NCBI GenBank assembly: GCA_035578155.1
Contig: JAPWDM010000015.1
Location: forward strand, 2,958,501-3,022,500
Reading direction: 5' to 3'
From: Brachynemurus nebulosus
Taxonomy: Eukaryota; Arthropoda; Insecta; Neuroptera; Myrmeleontidae
DNA length: 64,000 nt
The number at the start of each line of letters is the position of its first letter. Within the stretch, counting starts at the first letter, position 1. Positions 1 to 11,386 of the stretch are shown in pieces. The position numbers and the translations under genes were made by a program. The notes beneath the pieces are model-generated. The model did not search any database and was not told where the DNA came from. It worked only from the letters and a program-made list of their open reading frames with translations.

Positions 1-2004
1 CGAAAGAAACGCGTAATATTTACCCAAGAAATAAAACTTGGGTCACAAAAGAAATTATTGAAGAAGGAGCGTTGCTCAGAGATCTTTATAAAGTAAGGCA
101 TCAGAATAGTCAGCTGGAAGAAAAATACAAAATATTGAAAAAGAAACATCAGTCCAATATAGAACAAGCTAAAAAACGAGCTATTTTCAGTAATTACATT
201 GACATCCAAACTTGTAGTGTTAAAGATGTTTGGGATGGAATTAATAAAGTTTTGAACAAAAATAGTCAAAAACATGAGAAAATAAATTTAGAATATCAAA
301 ACAGATTAACAGAGACTCCCAAAGCTATAACGGAAATATTTGCTGATTATTTCTTAACAGCTGTATGTAATAAATTAAGAGAACATTTTGGAAATAATCT
401 GTCACCGTGCTATACCACAACAAGAAAGGTGTGTTTGAAGACAATTTTTTTGAAACCGACACATCCAAATGAAGTTTGCAACATTATAATGAGTCTACCG
501 AATAAAAATTCTACGGGTCCGGATGAAGTACCAGCAAAAATATTAAAAAATAATGCTTATTTTTTAGCATCTAAATTAGCTCCAATTATTAATGACATAA
601 TAGAAACGGGACGATTTCCTGAAGAATTGAAACTTACGAAAATCAAACCTATTTTTAAAAAAGGCGAACATAAAAATGTTGCCAACTACAGGCCAATATC
701 AATGCTTTCCATATGGTCAAAAGTTATTGAAAAAACAGTATGCAGAAGAATCATGGATTTTCTGGAACATAACAAACTATTGTCTCCTGTACAACATGGC
801 TTCAGAACGCTTAACTCAACTACTAGCGCTATATTTGAATTTTGCGAATATTTAGCAAGAGCGCTTGATGATGGACAGCATGTTATCGGTTTGTTTTTTG
901 ATCTGAGTGCAGCATTCGATACAGTTAATCATCACTTTCTACTTCTAAAATTGAGTTAATTGAATAATATCTTGAAAATAGAAAATGTTTTGTAGAAATT
1001 GAAAATGAACACTCAGAAATCAAAGAGCTTAAAGTTGGGGTACCACAAGGAAGTACAATTGGACCGCTGTTATTTATTTGTTATGTGAATGATTTATCAG
1101 AGTATGTGGACATTGGAAAAATAATTATGTACGCTGATGATGTTACTGTTTTGGTTAAAGCTAAAGATATAGAAGAAGTTAAAAATTTAGCCAACGAAGT
1201 GCTTACCAAATTTAAATTGTGGTGCTACAAAAATCATCTAATAGTGAACATAAATAAAACTGCTCTTATAGACTTTAAACTTAAAAATATACAAAACATA
1301 CATATGGAAATCACCAATGAAGAAATAACGCTGACATCTGTTACTAGTGTTAGGTTTTTAGGCACCATTATAGACAATAATTTAAAATTTCCTGAACAAG
1401 TTGATGCGGTATGTAAAAAGTTGAACAAATGCTCTTACCAGATAACCATCTTGACAAAATATCTTGATCAAGATCAATTGCTAATGTTTTATTATGCTCA
1501 TGTATTTTCCGCATTATAGCACGGTATTGCTATGTGGGGAGGTTGCGCTGAGGCTAAGCGCATACTGATCATTCAAAAAAAAATCTTAAGAAAAATATTT
1601 AAAATAGGTGCAAGAGTTTCGTGTAAAGATTTTTTCAGGAAATGGGGTATTTTGACTATACCTGGAGTTTATATATACAAGTTATAAACTTACATGCATA
1701 AGAAACAATATTTTATAATAGCAAATACAAGTAGCCACTATAATACAAGATTTAAGTCATCATATGATTTTTCACACAGAACAGCCTTTTATGAGAAAAC
1801 ACCGTTGTATGTAGGTTATAAAGCATTTGATAAATTACCAACGGAAATACGTAGGGAAGAGAAATTTGTTCAATTTAAAAACAGATTAAAAAATTATTTA
1901 ATTAATTTGGCACCTTATGAAATAAGTGAATGTTTGTAATTTTTAACGTTTGTATACCTTTATTTGGTCATTTCTAATAAATATTATTATTATTATTATT
2001 ATTA
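1..2004 (+). mobile_element. Decayed non-LTR retrotransposon (LINE), 3' half
   Basis: The window opens inside a LINE. Its reverse transcriptase region is followed by a short untranslated tail that ends in an ATT/TAT microsatellite (about 1976-2004), a usual 3' end for several insect LINE families. The motif set fits the CR1/Jockey-like superfamily, but the clade is not certain. The 5' part lies outside the window or was lost. The tail directly abuts the catalytic-domain remnant of an MMP pseudogene on the other strand. Confidence 0.85.
3..1939 (+). pseudogene. LINE reverse transcriptase, broken
   Basis: Copies the element RNA into DNA at a nicked target. The frame is open from the window edge to about 959 and covers the fingers and palm start: NYRPISMLS (RT motif), QHGFR, and LFFDLSAAFDTVNH with the first catalytic Asp. 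The frame then shifts; VPQGSTIGPLLF and the catalytic YADD box (about 1130-1142) lie in the second frame, which runs to 1939 through in-frame stops near 1517 and 1685. The distal part (YNTR, KAFDKLPTEIR) matches the C-terminal region usual in CR1/Jockey-type proteins. No endonuclease domain is visible. At least one frameshift and two stops make it inactive. Confidence 0.85.
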
Positions 2005-2492
2005 TGGTTGAGACGCTTATTAACTATTAGAATATCAGGGTTTCCAATATCATGTTCAAATGTTAATATGCTATTATTTTCCCACATTTAAAAAGCGTCT
2101 TTAGCCATTTGAAAGGCTGCACCGTACGCACCCACATAATGCCATTTTAAATATGTTTTAGACCAATTTCCTGATGTTTCCATATTTAAAGTATCCAGAG
2201 ACTCAGGCATACCACATCTAGGAGAATTCATCAATTTTAACGTTTCATTGTCAATTATTCCAGTAACAGGCAGTTTGTAGTATTCTTGAAACAATAATAA
2301 TGCTGTTGAAAACGAATCTTGCTGATGAAATGCTAGTGACGTTTTTGTTTCATCTTCTTTATAAAATCTAAATTGTTTTAAATAAGCACAAACACATGTT
2401 TTATCCTTGATGGAACACTGTTTAGCGTTAACATATGTAAATGATAATAATAACATAAAAATTAAAAAATTCACTTTTTTGGTGCGGAACAA
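2005..2492 (-). pseudogene. Matrix metalloproteinase, truncated pseudogene
   Basis: An N-terminal signal peptide (residues 1-23, hydrophobic LIFMLLLSFTYVNA) is followed by a peptidoglycan-binding-like prodomain (ALLLFQEYYKLPVTG, DNETLKLMNSP) and the cysteine switch PRCG. The open frame ends at 2088. A one-base shift lets recognisable catalytic-domain sequence continue (LTFEHDIGNPDILIV), and it is cut at about 2004 by the LINE tail. The zinc-binding helix and hemopexin domain are missing. It is clearly related to the complete MMP at 18744-20297. It could be a host gene relic or a leftover accessory gene from an older virus-like element. Confidence 0.8.
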
Positions 2493-2754
2493 TGCTAGCA
2501 GTTTGACATTTAACGTTTGACTGACTGAACCATGCTATAATTTCAATATTTGTACATTTATACTCTATCCCTCCCCCTATTTATATGATTATAATATAAA
2601 ATTTTCCATGTTTTAATGTATATGCCTAAATTTTGTTTTTCCTTTCCCTTTTCCTTATTTTTAAATTTAAGCAATTTTTAAAATTTATTTAGGTTTTAAA
2701 AATAATTTAAATAGAGTTTAGTAAATTTTAATGAAATAACATGTATAAAAATTA

Positions 2755-2980
2755 ACCAATTTAACGTTTTATTATTAATTTCTCCAGTAATAAATCGATT
2801 ATAATATTCTTAAAATATCGACATGTTTGATTCATGTTGTTGAGATGTTTCCATTGGTAAATTATTAGCCACAACCCCGCATTTATCCAAAAATTTTGAT
2901 ACACACTCGTTTTGATTAGCATTAACAAATGCGATTAAAATAATAAGTTTAGATAAAACTTTAGTAAAGTTTTAGTAAAT
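2755..2980 (-). pseudogene. MMP propeptide fragment, second copy
   Basis: This stretch repeats the neighbouring 3055-3265 fragment with many substitutions. The same leader, prodomain and QQHES-coding segment can be followed, but no frame stays open. It looks like a local tandem duplicate of the fragment next to it, with no catalytic domain. Confidence 0.6.
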
Positions 2981-2992
2981 TATTAAAATTTT

Positions 2993-3265
2993 TTATAATA
3001 TATATTTTTTTAAATTTCGGCTATTATCAGCATTGTAATATCTAGGAGTATTAATCAATTTTAATGTTTTATTATCAATTTTTCCAGTAATAAATAGATA
3101 ATAATATTCTTGGAATAATGTTACATTGGATTCATGCTGTTGAGATGTATCCATTGCTAAATTATTAGTTACAACCCCACATTTATCAGAAAATTCTGTT
3201 ACACACTCGTTTTGAAAAGCATTAACAAATGCAATTAAAATAATAAGTTTAGATAATAACTTCAT
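2993..3265 (-). pseudogene. MMP propeptide fragment with lost cysteine switch
   Basis: A 90-codon open frame starts with a signal peptide (LLSKLIILIAFVNAF) and continues into a shortened MMP prodomain (TLFQEYYYLFITGKIDNKT, LKLINTPR). The switch Cys that should follow PR is replaced (PRYYNADN), and the frame ends before any protease domain. Read with the copies at 2005-2492 and 2755-2980, this is a small array of MMP remnants. A short secreted product cannot be excluded, but decay is more likely. Confidence 0.6.
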
Positions 3266-3269
3266 TTTT

Positions 3270-4010
3270 CACAAATTTTAGCTTCGATTACTTAATACAA
3301 AAAATTTCAACTGATTGTATCTTATAATTTTTAGTATTTATACATTTGAGTAGTATCCCTTCCCCTTTTTGTTTAATATAAATTTGCTATTTTCATATCT
3401 ACCAATTGTCAAATTTTTTAAATAAATTTCAATTTATAAATTTAAACATAATTTAAAATATATTTTTAATTAAACAAAAAATTTTTGAGTAATTTTTAGA
3501 AATTTTTTGTTTCAGCCAGCTTTGGTTATGTTTAAATATTTTTAATTATGACTATTGTTTATAAAGACATATTTTTAAATTTATACTCACCAAAAATTTG
3601 TTTTGTTTTACCTAATAATTATTAAATTAATCAAAATTTTCTATGATGATAATAAAAAAATCCATTTTTCTTTTTAGTTAGTTATTTAAACAATCCTAAA
3701 TTTTCCATGGTATAAAAAATTGTTTTTCTTTTAGTTAATAACCTAATTAAAACGAAAATTTATGTCGTTTGAAAAAATCGTTTTTCTGCACAAGTTAATT
3801 ATCTAACCAAACAGGTATTTTCAATGCTATAAAAAATTGTTTCAGCTTTTAGCTAGTAACTTAATCGAACAAGAATTTTCCATGACATAAAAAATTGTTT
3901 TTTTACTTTTAATTTATACAAAACAAGTCGTTTATATTGCATAAAATTTTACATTTTATTCGCGGAATTCTTATAACACATCCTGTAAATTCTAAAAATT
4001 GTAAAAGAAT
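3270..4010. other. AT-rich stretch without recognisable gene
   Basis: Very AT-rich sequence. A loose motif (ttttcyatgrtataaaaaattgttttt followed by agttaataacctaat) recurs about every 70 bases between 3650 and 3910, which suggests an old degenerate tandem repeat. No coding signal seen. Confidence 0.5.
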
Positions 4011-4014
4011 ATTT

Positions 4015-4262
4015 TTTAAATAGAATTCTTGTAATCTGGAATCATTTCCACCCTTAGTTGGGTCGTGTAATATGAAATGTCGGTTTCTGACCACTTCGTC
4101 TACTATGTAATTCAGATACTTTTTAAGCCTTAGAGAAGTGTTTAAAAGCCGCTCTTTAATTTTAAATAGAATTCTTGTAATCTGGAATAATTTCCACCCT
4201 TAGTTGGGTCGTGTAATATGAAATGTCGGTTTCTGACCACTTGGCCTACTATGTAATTCAGA
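4015..4262. repeat. 102-bp direct repeat, two copies
   Basis: Copies at 4015-4116 and 4161-4262 (period 146) are nearly identical and contain ttcttgtaatctggaat, ccacccttagttgggtcg and gtcggtttctgaccactt. The second copy runs into a sequence shared with 48763 onward. Function unknown. Confidence 0.85.
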
Positions 4263-4580
4263 CAAATATTAACACTTTTTAAATCGAAAAGAATGTTTTT
4301 AACATAGCTTAAAAAGAATAAAGTATGTTAGATGCTAAATAGTTTTAAGTATTAATTAGCCAATAGTAGAACTGATTTTTATTAATTTCACATAGAATTT
4401 GTCTAGTTTACGTGAAATATTTATAATTTGCTTTTTAAAATATGACTAAATAATTTAAATTTTATTTACGGATTTTTCTTCTGACACATCCTGTACATTT
4501 TAAAAAATTATAAAAATTTTACTTCTAATATCGCTTTAAAAAGAAAAATTATATTTTAAAAAAGTTACTAATATGAAATT
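4250..4580 (+). repeat. Dispersed repeat paralogous to 48763-49550
   Basis: From tgtaattcagacaaatatta the sequence can be followed, with small indels, in the segment after the gene at 48473. At ttacttctaatatc this copy is uninterrupted, while the 48.8-kb copy carries a 404-bp hAT-type MITE flanked by cttctaat. This copy is therefore the empty site for that insertion. Confidence 0.85.
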
Positions 4581-5560
4581 ACGCCTTTAAAAATTTAAGA
4601 AAAACTATTAAAAAGAAAAATTTTCTACTGTTAATATTGTTTAAAAACCATTTTATGAACAAAATGAAAATTATAATTTTCAAAGTTGTTGAGCCAAAAT
4701 TATTTAAACGGGATTAAAGAAAATTTTTTGTTTTAATATGTAAAATAGCTAATTAAATTTTTAGAAAAACGCTGTACGCTTATTGGATACTGTACCTAAT
4801 ATTACATTACTCCGTATTAACCCAAGTTATGAGAGAACGAGTATATTGTATATGATTAACGCGCTATTGGTGGCTGTAGTACATTTTAAAACGTTAAAAA
4901 AACACGAATTTTTACTTTTTAGTATTCATAAAGTGATTATAATTAGTTTAAACAGTCTCAAAAATTTCTAGTAAATGTTTTCGACTTACCCAATATTTCC
5001 AAAAATCACAAAAAATTCACAAACTGATACACAAATACACACAAATACACAATAGTTTTTTTAATAACTAAAATTAACTACTCGATTAACTTAAAAACGA
5101 ACAATTAAAAATAGAGAAATAACTTAAAAATTCACTAATTTAACTATTATAATTAAGACAAGAACTAGATACTAATGACTAAAATATAACTAAAAATGAA
5201 AATTAACTTTGAAAATTCACGAAAATAATTTTCGCTTTAAGCACAACTCACAAAGTCACAAAAACGTAATAACTTATACGCGATTATTCCAGCTATTTTT
5301 AACAAGCAAATTTTTCAATTGGTATAAAAATTACCAGTTGAATCTTGTAACATATTTATATGTATATATATTTATGGGATTGCGATACTTCACACATACG
5401 ATAAGGCGAAATATGCATTTATCAGCGAATTCTTCATATGTTTTATAACTTGATGTGTCGTTAAAAATACCTAGTTCAGAAATTATTTTTATAAAGAGTT
5501 AGGGAATTATTATGAAGAAAATTTAACTTTTTTTCATTTTGGGAGATATTAATCACTAAT
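4580..5560. other. AT-rich stretch without recognisable gene
   Basis: No convincing coding frame; the short open frames lack composition or motifs of real proteins. Short runs of acacaaatacacacaaatacac occur near 5030-5050. Nothing else seen. Confidence 0.5.
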
Positions 5561-5663
5561 CAATCTTGATTTAGAGATGAGTATGAACAAAGAATCGATT
5601 TTTTAAATTTTTTATTGAACGCCAAAAGTGTTTACATATTAATCAAATTAGAGTATAAAACAT

Positions 5664-5950
5664 GATTTAGAGGTGGGACATGAATAGAAAAATCGATTTT
5701 CTTTTATAATTAATACCCAACAGTATAATAGATACCAAAAGATTGCTCATCAGTTTTATCAATTTATGCTTAGTTCAAAAATTGATTTAGAGACAGGACA
5801 TGAATAGAAAAATCGAATTTCTTTTATAATTAATACCCAACAGTATAATACATACCAAAAGATTGCTCATCAATTTTATCAATTTATGCTTAGTCCAAAA
5901 ATTGATTTAGAGGCGAGACATGAATAAAAAAATCGAATTTTTGTTTTATA
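5664..5950. repeat. 120-bp tandem repeat, about 2.4 copies
   Basis: Units begin with gatttagaggtgggacatga at 5664, 5784 and 5904, an exact 120-base period. A diverged unit start is visible near 5570 (gatttagagatgagtatgaa). It lies just downstream of the minus-strand gene at 6041-6439. Confidence 0.85.
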
Positions 5951-6040
5951 ATTTTTATTAAATATATGTAAAAATTGATACAATATTGAAATTTTTAAAA
6001 TACATAGTACAGATAAATAATACATTTTAAAGAGAATAAA

Positions 6041-6439
6041 TTACAAAATTCGCCATTCAGCACCCCCAACGATTTCGAGGAAGTCCAGCGTTTTGAATTC
6101 CAGTTTATGAGTTAGTCCAATGGGTCCATTATTCATAATACTCAGTTTTGGATTGCTCTGCAGCCATGCCAGCATCTGCTCATTTAAATTGTCAAATCTC
6201 ACCGGCAATGATATGTATCCAATTTCTAATTCCAATATTTTCTTCATTTTTGATGAATCGAATTTTGACGGCAACTGACTTGCTCCCATTATTTTATATA
6301 CTTTTCCAATCTCCATATCAGAAAGTTTAATCCACCGTTTGGTGGAACCAAGATGGTTCAATTCGTCCATAAAATTTCCCGCCATTTTTTGAATTAAGTC
6401 TCTGTTTCCAGATGAAGCACCAGCAGTAATGGATTCCAT
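6041..6439 (-). CDS. Small putative OB-fold-like protein, Maverick-associated family
   Basis: A 132-residue protein if the second Met is used (the start that aligns with the paralog at 48473). The conserved core is WIKLSDMEIGKVYKI, QLPSKFD, a charged strand, GYISLPVRFDNLNEQ and a C-terminal hydrophobic strand. The pattern (Gly-x-x-Tyr-x-Ile, then Lys-Phe, then LPxRF) recurs in proteins at 24674, 48473, 60641 and 63427. The spacing of predicted strands suggests a small OB-fold-like single-strand nucleic-acid-binding protein, but that is inference; no such activity is shown by sequence alone. This is the only one of the three long-form copies with an intact C-terminus. It stands alone here, about 7.7 kb from the virus-like composite. 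Confidence 0.6.
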   Translation of the reverse strand: MESITAGASSGNRDLIQKMAGNFMDELNHLGSTKRWIKLSDMEIGKVYKIMGASQLPSKFDSSKMKKILELEIGYISLPVRFDNLNEQMLAWLQSNPKLSIMNNGPIGLTHKLEFKTLDFLEIVGGAEWRIL

Positions 6440-6449
6440 TGTTGGCAAT

Positions 6450-7348
6450 AATTAGCTTTTAACACAACAATTGAAAAAAAATTGTTTTACAACAATAAGG
6501 TTTAATGTTTTCACTAATGTTTGTAGCAAAAAAATTAAATTAAAAATTAATAAAATTAATATTATTACATTTATTGATTATTTATTGCTAGGGGGTTATG
6601 TTTTCGGGTTTGAATTTGGGTACTACTTTTCGGGTTTGGTTGGGGTTTCGATCAGCAGAGCATTCTTCAGGTGTTACGGAGGCGAGAGTGTGTGGCAGTG
6701 GAAGGTTATGGTCGCAGATCGTTTTCCCAAGACCACAAGATCCCCAAATAACCTGAAATTTTCCTTTCAACAACTAAAAGGGTGGTTTTTAAATTAGAAA
6801 TACAAAAATTCATAAATTACAATTTTATTACAATGAAAGGTGACTAGAAACAATTTTGAATTACAACATTTGAAATCTTTAAAATTTACGACAATAAATT
6901 ATTACAAGTTTTGAGAATTTGCACAAATGTTTCTTTGCTATTCTTTGAATGACTAATATACCAATTTTTGAATAAATTTACATAATATGTTCTAAAATAG
7001 AATTTGCATCTTAGCCTTTTGGTGTGGCGATACTTTTCAAACTGAGGCGTACAATATTTAGGTATATTGTATGCACTATTTTTAGAAACGTATTACCACG
7101 TCTTTTGGTAAAAATATACAATTTGAAATTAAATATAAAATTAAAGTTTTGAATTTATGGAATGATTTTAAATATCGTTGCGAAATATATTCCTTGAACA
7201 TATGATAACAAATAATGAATATAAGATTTAAATTAATTTCGTTAATCTGAAATTTTATTATTGCACCAATTTTACGCTTTAGAATCATGACTAGAATAAC
7301 ATGTATACGAGTTTTCATAAATATCAAACTTTGCCAAATTGTCACTTA
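6450..7348. other. Intergenic, promoter side of the 6041-6439 gene
   Basis: Just upstream of the minus-strand gene lie repeats of caacaattg-type sequence, similar to the aattgttgt runs before the paralogs at 48473 and 63427. The rest is AT-rich. A slightly GC-richer block at 6590-6780 has short frames on both strands and may be a repeat fragment. No supported gene. Confidence 0.45.
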
Positions 7349-8843
7349 CAAGTAAAGGTCCCGAGGCCGGACCTATCGATTTTTATGAAACTTAAATATG
7401 TTGTGGAACACTAAAAACTAAGGGACACGTATTTTTTTTTATCTGCGGAAAAACGGTTTGAAGGGGTGAAATCGCCCTCCGAAAATTGGGGTAAAAATTT
7501 AATTTTTCAAATATCTCGAAAACAGTAAGAGATAGAGCAAAAGTTTAAATTGGCGATATTACTCTTTTTTAAAGAGCTATCTATTGATATACAATTTGTT
7601 CAAATTACATCAACAGGGGTGGTTGGGGGTTAAAATTTGGGGGTTAATTTTGCAAAAAGGGGGTGAAAAATAAACAATATAAAAATTTTGTTTACAGATT
7701 TGAAATCTACGTCAAAAAATCTAATTGACCTGTTTTTGCTCAATATCCTAATACTAAGTCTAGGGGTAGTTAACTAGAGGGTGATTATGTCGAATAATCG
7801 TACTATTTGGGTATTTCAAGAAATTCTTCTTCATGGAAAATAGCTTAAAACAATTAGAATAACGTAGAAATGAAATTCTCGAATTCAAAATTGATTTTGA
7901 GCAACATTGGAGGGGGGGGGGGGGGGGTGAGTCACCCTTTTAAATTACATACTAGTTTACATACACAAATTTTTGCAATTAACACACTGGCAGGGGGTAA
8001 TAATGTCACAATAGATGGTTCTGAAGTTAGACTATCGTATGTAAGGTTTTTATTAGGTTTCGTTATTTTAGGTTAGGTTATGTAATTTTCGGTATCGATA
8101 ATTTTCGATAAGGAAAACTATAATATCCATTAAAAAAGAAACCTAATAAAGACCTTACATATGATAGTCCAATTTCAGAACTACTTATTGTGACATTATT
8201 TTACCCACTATCAGTGTGTTAATAGTAAAAATTAGTGTATATAAACTAGTATGTAATTTAAGAGGGTGACTCACCCCCTCTCCAATGTTGCTCAAACTCA
8301 ATTTTGAATTCGATAATTTCATTTCTACGTTATTCTAATTGTCTTAAGCTATTTTCCATGAAGAAGAACTTCTTGGAATACCCAAATTGTACGACTATTC
8401 GACATAGTCACCCTCTAGTTATCTACCCCTAGACTTAATATTAGGGCATTGAGCAAAAATAGGTCAATCAGATTTTTTCACGTAGATTTCAAATCTGTAA
8501 ACAAAATTTTTATATTGTTTATTTTTCACCCCCTTTTTGCAAAATTAACCCCCAAATTTTAACCCCCAACCACTCCTGTTGATGTAATTTGAACAAATTG
8601 TATATCAATAGATAGCTCTTTAAAAAAGAGCAATATCGCCAATTTAAACTTTTGCTCTATCTCTTACTGTTTTCGAGATATTTGAAAAATTAAATTTTTA
8701 CCCCAATTTTTGGAGGGCGATTTCACCCCTTCAAACCGTTTTTCCGCAGATAAAAAAAAATACGTGTCCCTTAGTTTTTAGTGTTCTACAATATATTTAA
8801 GTTTCATCGAAATCGATAGGTCCGGCCTCGGGACCTTTACTTG
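7349..8843. repeat. 1.5-kb foldback (palindromic) transposable element
   Basis: The left arm (7349 to about 8060) and right arm (about 8130 to 8843) are long inverted copies of each other. The ends are caagtaaaggtcccgaggcc and its complement, both flanked outside by TTA (7346-7348 and 8844-8846), which would fit the 3-bp TWA target duplication of PIF/Harbinger-type elements. Central spacer is under 100 bases. No transposase is encoded, so this is a non-autonomous foldback/MITE-like element. Arm identity looks above 90 percent by eye. Confidence 0.85.
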
Positions 8844-8849
8844 TTAGTC

Positions 8850-10160
8850 TATATTATTTTTTTTTTTTAATTTTACTAAATTACGATTGAAATTGAATTG
8901 AAAAAATACTGAAAGTTACGTTGTAAGTTATATTTCGCAAATAAATTATACGATTTGAAAGATTATACCAGATATCGAAATATTAGTAAAGGTCACACGT
9001 GCTTTTTAAATCTTTTAAACCGGAAATAATTACGTAATTGAAAGAACATTAAATTATAAATAGAATATTTAGATATTTGAAAACTTACTTAATAATGAAT
9101 TAAATAAATTTAAATTAACTTAATCTATACTGGCAGAACTGATGTTCGCCGCATCGACCTACGAGTCGGAAATTCAATTTAGATTAACTAACCTATACTG
9201 GCTGAACTTATGTTCGCCGCATCGACCTACGTGTCGGGAAAACTAAGTTATAAACTTATCAATTTAAACTATAATATTCATATTTTAAACTATAAGCTAT
9301 CTAAATTTTAGTCGTAGACTTCTTTTTGCTAAATCTCCAGAAAATCTTTTGGAAATCTGCATGAATGCGAAAGTACAAACGACGTTAAATATTTAAATAT
9401 AAATTATTTTTACATGCTACATTTAATTATTTTACCTTTATATATCTAATATAAATTATCTTTTATTTTGTTTAAATAAATTTCCTAAATATCTTTATCT
9501 TAAATAAATTATACGATTTTTTGATATTTAAATTATCCTACATACTATTTTTAATTATTTTCTAATCATTTAAATATAAATTATTTTTTGACTACGTTTA
9601 AGTAAATTTCCAAATACAAATTACAATAAAATAATACTTAACTATGAGGAGTTGCTCCTTTTCAACAATACACTTAAACAATAATACTTAAACTAATTTT
9701 AAAATATAATTTTTTTCTTTTCATTTTTTATGTTAGCGGCCCAAAGGCCACTTGAGGAGAGAACTTCTCACTAACTGTTTGTGTGCCTTTTTTAATTGGT
9801 ATAAGTTACTTATTTTGTTATATAATTTGTTTTTGTTAATTATTTTTTTGAAAAATAAATGTTTAATTAAATAATGTACGCACTTGTTATAAAGTTAAAT
9901 ATATTTCAGATTTCTGCAAATGTGTAAGTAATTTTTTCTATGATTGGGCATATTGAACTGATATTAACTTCAAACGTAAAATGTTAGATGTCAGTGTTTG
10001 GACATTTTTACAAATTTATTAATTATTAATTAATTTAATGTTTTTGTTACCGTTTTCCAAAGTAAATAGAATACAATAATGTGTCGAATTGATTCGTCAC
10101 ATGTAGCAATAATTATTGCTACATGTTTCGAACAAAATTGTAAATAAAGAAATTCTGACA
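8850..10160. other. AT-rich stretch, one short direct repeat
   Basis: No gene seen. Contains the 68-bp repeat at 9121-9240 and a region at 9720-9770 with more balanced base composition (ttagcggcccaaaggccact). The rest is low-complexity AT sequence. Confidence 0.5.
9121..9240. repeat. 68-bp direct repeat, two copies
   Basis: The block from ctatactggc through tgttcgccgcatcgacctac and gtcgg is present at 9125 and again at 9193 with a few changes. Function unknown. Confidence 0.8.
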
Positions 10161-10170
10161 ACTTACACAA

Positions 10171-10690
10171 GTTTAAACCTGTTTTCAGATAAAAATATTC
10201 TAAATTATGAAAGCAACACCATCTTTTCATGGAATTTTGAATCTAGGTACAGAATTCGTGGTGGTTCAGACTAGCAACGCCATCTTTTAATGGCTAGTTT
10301 AACTATCAAAAAGGATTTTCAGCACCATCTGTTGACAATTTCTCAAACTTACGCACAGGGATCGTTAGTATCCAGACGAGCAGTGACACTTAGTAGTGAA
10401 TTTACGAGGTTCGAAGGTGGTTGCGCCATCAATTAGGGAAATTTTCAGTTCTTAGGTTCGGTTAGGTTAGAAAAAATTTTGTTAGGTTGGCTTAGGTTAT
10501 GTTAGGTTAGGTTAGGTGAAACAAATTTCCTTAGGTTCTGTTAGGTTGGATCAAGTTCCGTTGGGTTCACTTAGGTTAGAAAAAATTTTCGTTCACATTA
10601 CTCCACCCACCGCCGGAGGCTTCAAGAACCGCCCCGGTAATTTGCCTCCTCCCGAGGTCGCTCAAAAAAGTCGGATGGTGGGATGGTGGG
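10171..10690 (+). repeat. Inverted-repeat arm flanking the old Maverick (left)
   Basis: The segment from gtttaaacctgttttcagat through the TTAGGTTAGG-rich stretch to cccgaggtcgctcaaaaaa is found inverted at 47630-48185. Several sub-blocks match well (atggctagtttaactatcaaaaagg; ccgaggcggttct-type ends). The two arms enclose the old PolB halves, so they may be terminal repeats of the older element. They could equally be two independent insertions of one dispersed repeat in opposite orientation. Confidence 0.7.
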
Positions 10691-11002
10691 TCCAGCTCCG
10701 GCCAATCCTTGCTACTAATATGCGTGTGTATGTATATATGTAAGGTTTCCAGCACCTTATATGGTATAAGCTGTCCCTACACGCTCAATAATATTATGCA
10801 ATCAGCATGTGTAATTTATTAAATTCTCTAAATGATACCTTAATTGTTTTTTAATTCAAAATACTAAGCGATAAACTGATAAAGATGCTGCGATGCAATC
10901 GATAACTACTTTTTACAAATTAATAATTTAAACTGGTTCAAGCAATAGACACAATAGGTGACACAATAAACAAATTGAAATTTGTAAACAAATAGTCATA
11001 TA

Positions 11003-11303
11003 CCATCAGTTGGGCCGAACCGAGACAGTAGGGGCGAATCTAGACAGAGCTGCCTCTCGATATTTCTTCCTCAGTGTTATGACCGTACAAGGTCATAGAT
11101 CAATGTATGCTACTGAATTTTATCAGTTATGAGTTAGTCATCAAAGAAAAGTCGTGAACGTGACCTCTTTGTATTTTATTATTTTACAGGCGCATTGTTT
11201 ATATTTTTTAAAAATAACGCGGGTTTTGAAATCTTGTAAAGAAACTGCTGTATATATTCATATATATATATGCAGCTATATATTCAAATGTATATGCTGC
11301 TAA

Positions 11304-11386
<83 letters not shown>

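Noticed and set aside
1234..1428. Minus-strand frame inside the LINE
   Set aside because: Antisense of reverse transcriptase coding sequence, no independent support.
6588..6773. Minus-strand frame with GSCGLGKT resembling a P-loop
   Set aside because: No Walker B or other ATPase context, short, and the opposite strand is equally open; likely chance.
10450..10580. TTAGGTTAGG runs as telomeric or internal telomere repeat
   Set aside because: The copies are irregular (TTAGGT mixed with other bases), and the block is part of a longer inverted repeat at 47.7-47.9 kb, so not a telomere.
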